A stretch of DNA of 64,000 nt from Rhizobium rhizogenes (GTDB taxonomy: Bacteria > Pseudomonadota > Alphaproteobacteria > Rhizobiales > Rhizobiaceae), in NCBI RefSeq assembly GCF_002005205.3, contig NZ_CP019702.2, positions 186,001-250,000 on the forward strand. The letters run 5' to 3'. The notes below the pieces were generated by a model, which was not told the origin of the DNA, ran no database searches, and worked only from the letters and a program-made list of their open reading frames with translations. Below are positions 63,308 to 64,000 of this stretch, one piece after another (position 1 is the first letter of the stretch; each line of letters starts with the position of its first letter). Position numbers and translations under genes: made by a program.

Positions 63308-64000
63308 CTATTTCGGCGCCACCTTCGCCTGTTTGTCCGTCCATTCGGGCGGCGCGCCGAACTGGTCGGCGACCATTCCCTGCAGGCCGCGCGAGCGGCC
63401 ATAGGCATCGCATTCGGCATATTTCGGTTTTCCCCCAAGGGCCGAGCGCATGCGGTGGCCGGACGGGATCGAGATATCCAGACCTTCGGAGGTTTTGCCG
63501 GTGACGAGGATGCGCGCGAAATAATTGGCGAAGTTGGAGGCAAGCCCGTAGGCATCACCGATTTCCGAAACACGGGCATTGTCGGTGAAGGAATTGGCAC
63601 CCTTCGACCAGACGGCTGCCGCGCGCTGGACGCCGGTACTGTCCACCGCCTCCGCCTCGACCGCCAGGCCGCCGAGCCCGACGGGCAGACGCGGCACGCC
63701 GACCGGCAGGACAAAATTGCTGCCGAGCGACACCGCCGTCGAAACACCGGCCATGGTCTTGTCGGTCGGCACCAGATCGGTGATGACGGTACGCACCGTC
63801 ATGTCCGCCGGCTGGCCAAGAGCGGCGATCCGGTATCTGTCGCTGAGCGCCACGCAGATGGCGCGATCGAGCGCGTTCGACACGAGCGCACGGTCCTTTT
63901 CCGAAGTGACCCGCGACGAAGCGGTGAAGGAAAAGGTGGTGGGCACGATGGCGACGGTTTTGACCGCCGCCAGTCCCTTGGCATCCACGAAGGTTCTGGT
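63308..64000 (-). CDS. DUF3313-like protein (partial, N-terminus beyond window)
   Basis: The minus-strand frame is open to the window edge (TRTFVDAKGLAAVKTVAIVP near the edge), so the true start lies outside. The visible 230 residues include ALSDRYRIA, VRTVITDLVPTDKTMAGVSTA and a C-terminal GHRMRSALG. This resembles DUF3313 envelope lipoproteins, whose missing N-terminus would hold the lipobox. Convergent with the isomerase gene. Function unknown. Confidence 0.6.
   Translation of the reverse strand, partial: TRTFVDAKGLAAVKTVAIVPTTFSFTASSRVTSEKDRALVSNALDRAICVALSDRYRIAALGQPADMTVRTVITDLVPTDKTMAGVSTAVSLGSNFVLPVGVPRLPVGLGGLAVEAEAVDSTGVQRAAAVWSKGANSFTDNARVSEIGDAYGLASNFANYFARILVTGKTSEGLDISIPSGHRMRSALGGKPKYAECDAYGRSRGLQGMVADQFGAPPEWTDKQAKVAPK

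Overview
The window is about 60% GC DNA from an alphaproteobacterium of the Rhizobiaceae, most likely an Agrobacterium tumefaciens-complex strain. The evidence is a melibiose/raffinose (agp-type) locus organised as in Sinorhizobium, a tail-less FtsZ paralogue, a KatG-OxyR pair, a choline-sulfate locus, a DUF1127 gene beside CCTCCTCCC-motif RNA hairpins, rhizobial palindromic elements, and the very high density of ABC transporters usual for a secondary chromosome. Coding is dense on both strands. I see no rRNA, tRNA, CRISPR array, transposase or phage gene.

Region by region. (1) 1-9093: hydroxyproline-type amino-acid catabolism: a cis-3-hydroxyproline dehydratase (AcnX, cut by the window edge), an FAD D-amino-acid/hydroxyproline dehydrogenase, a polar amino-acid ABC transporter, an LDH2-family pyrroline-2-carboxylate reductase, a DapA-family deaminase and a GntR regulator. 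Four TTGTnnAC palindromes link the parts. (2) 9481-13111: a tail-less FtsZ, a single-domain response regulator, a cluster of four CCTCCTCCC hairpins (cuckoo-type sRNAs) with a 48-aa DUF1127 gene, an outer-membrane barrel protein and a decayed ABC-2 permease. (3) 13218-23333: the agp alpha-galactoside locus with two family 4 glycosidases, a peptide-type ABC importer and an AraC activator. (4) 23886-35202: a divergent sugar locus with a PIG-L deacetylase, EamA transporter, ROK regulator, CUT1 ABC importer, argininosuccinate-lyase-like enzyme and PfkB kinase; I do not recognise its substrate. (5) 35218-38691: choline sulfatase, choline-binding protein and LysR regulator. (6) 38722-45699: an AraC-controlled Liv-type importer with an aromatic-aldehyde-type dehydrogenase. 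(7) 45719-53747: a HigBA toxin-antitoxin pair with two operators, a Fec-type siderophore importer, a TonB receptor and an AraC regulator. (8) 53922-57594: a small charged protein behind a textbook EcfG promoter, then katG and oxyR. (9) 57631-63279: LacI regulator, membrane di-iron hydroxylase, Rieske ferredoxin, orphan sugar-binding protein, ferredoxin reductase and TIM-barrel isomerase, which look like one unassigned oxygenase pathway. The window ends in a DUF3313-like protein.

Best leads: the DUF1127/cuckoo RNA locus (seen directly, known family), the oxygenase operon at 58.8-63.3 kb and the PIG-L/ArgH-like sugar locus at 23.9-35.2 kb (both unassigned), and the EcfG-driven small protein at 53.98 kb. 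Most operator and promoter calls are sequence-pattern inferences and are marked as such.
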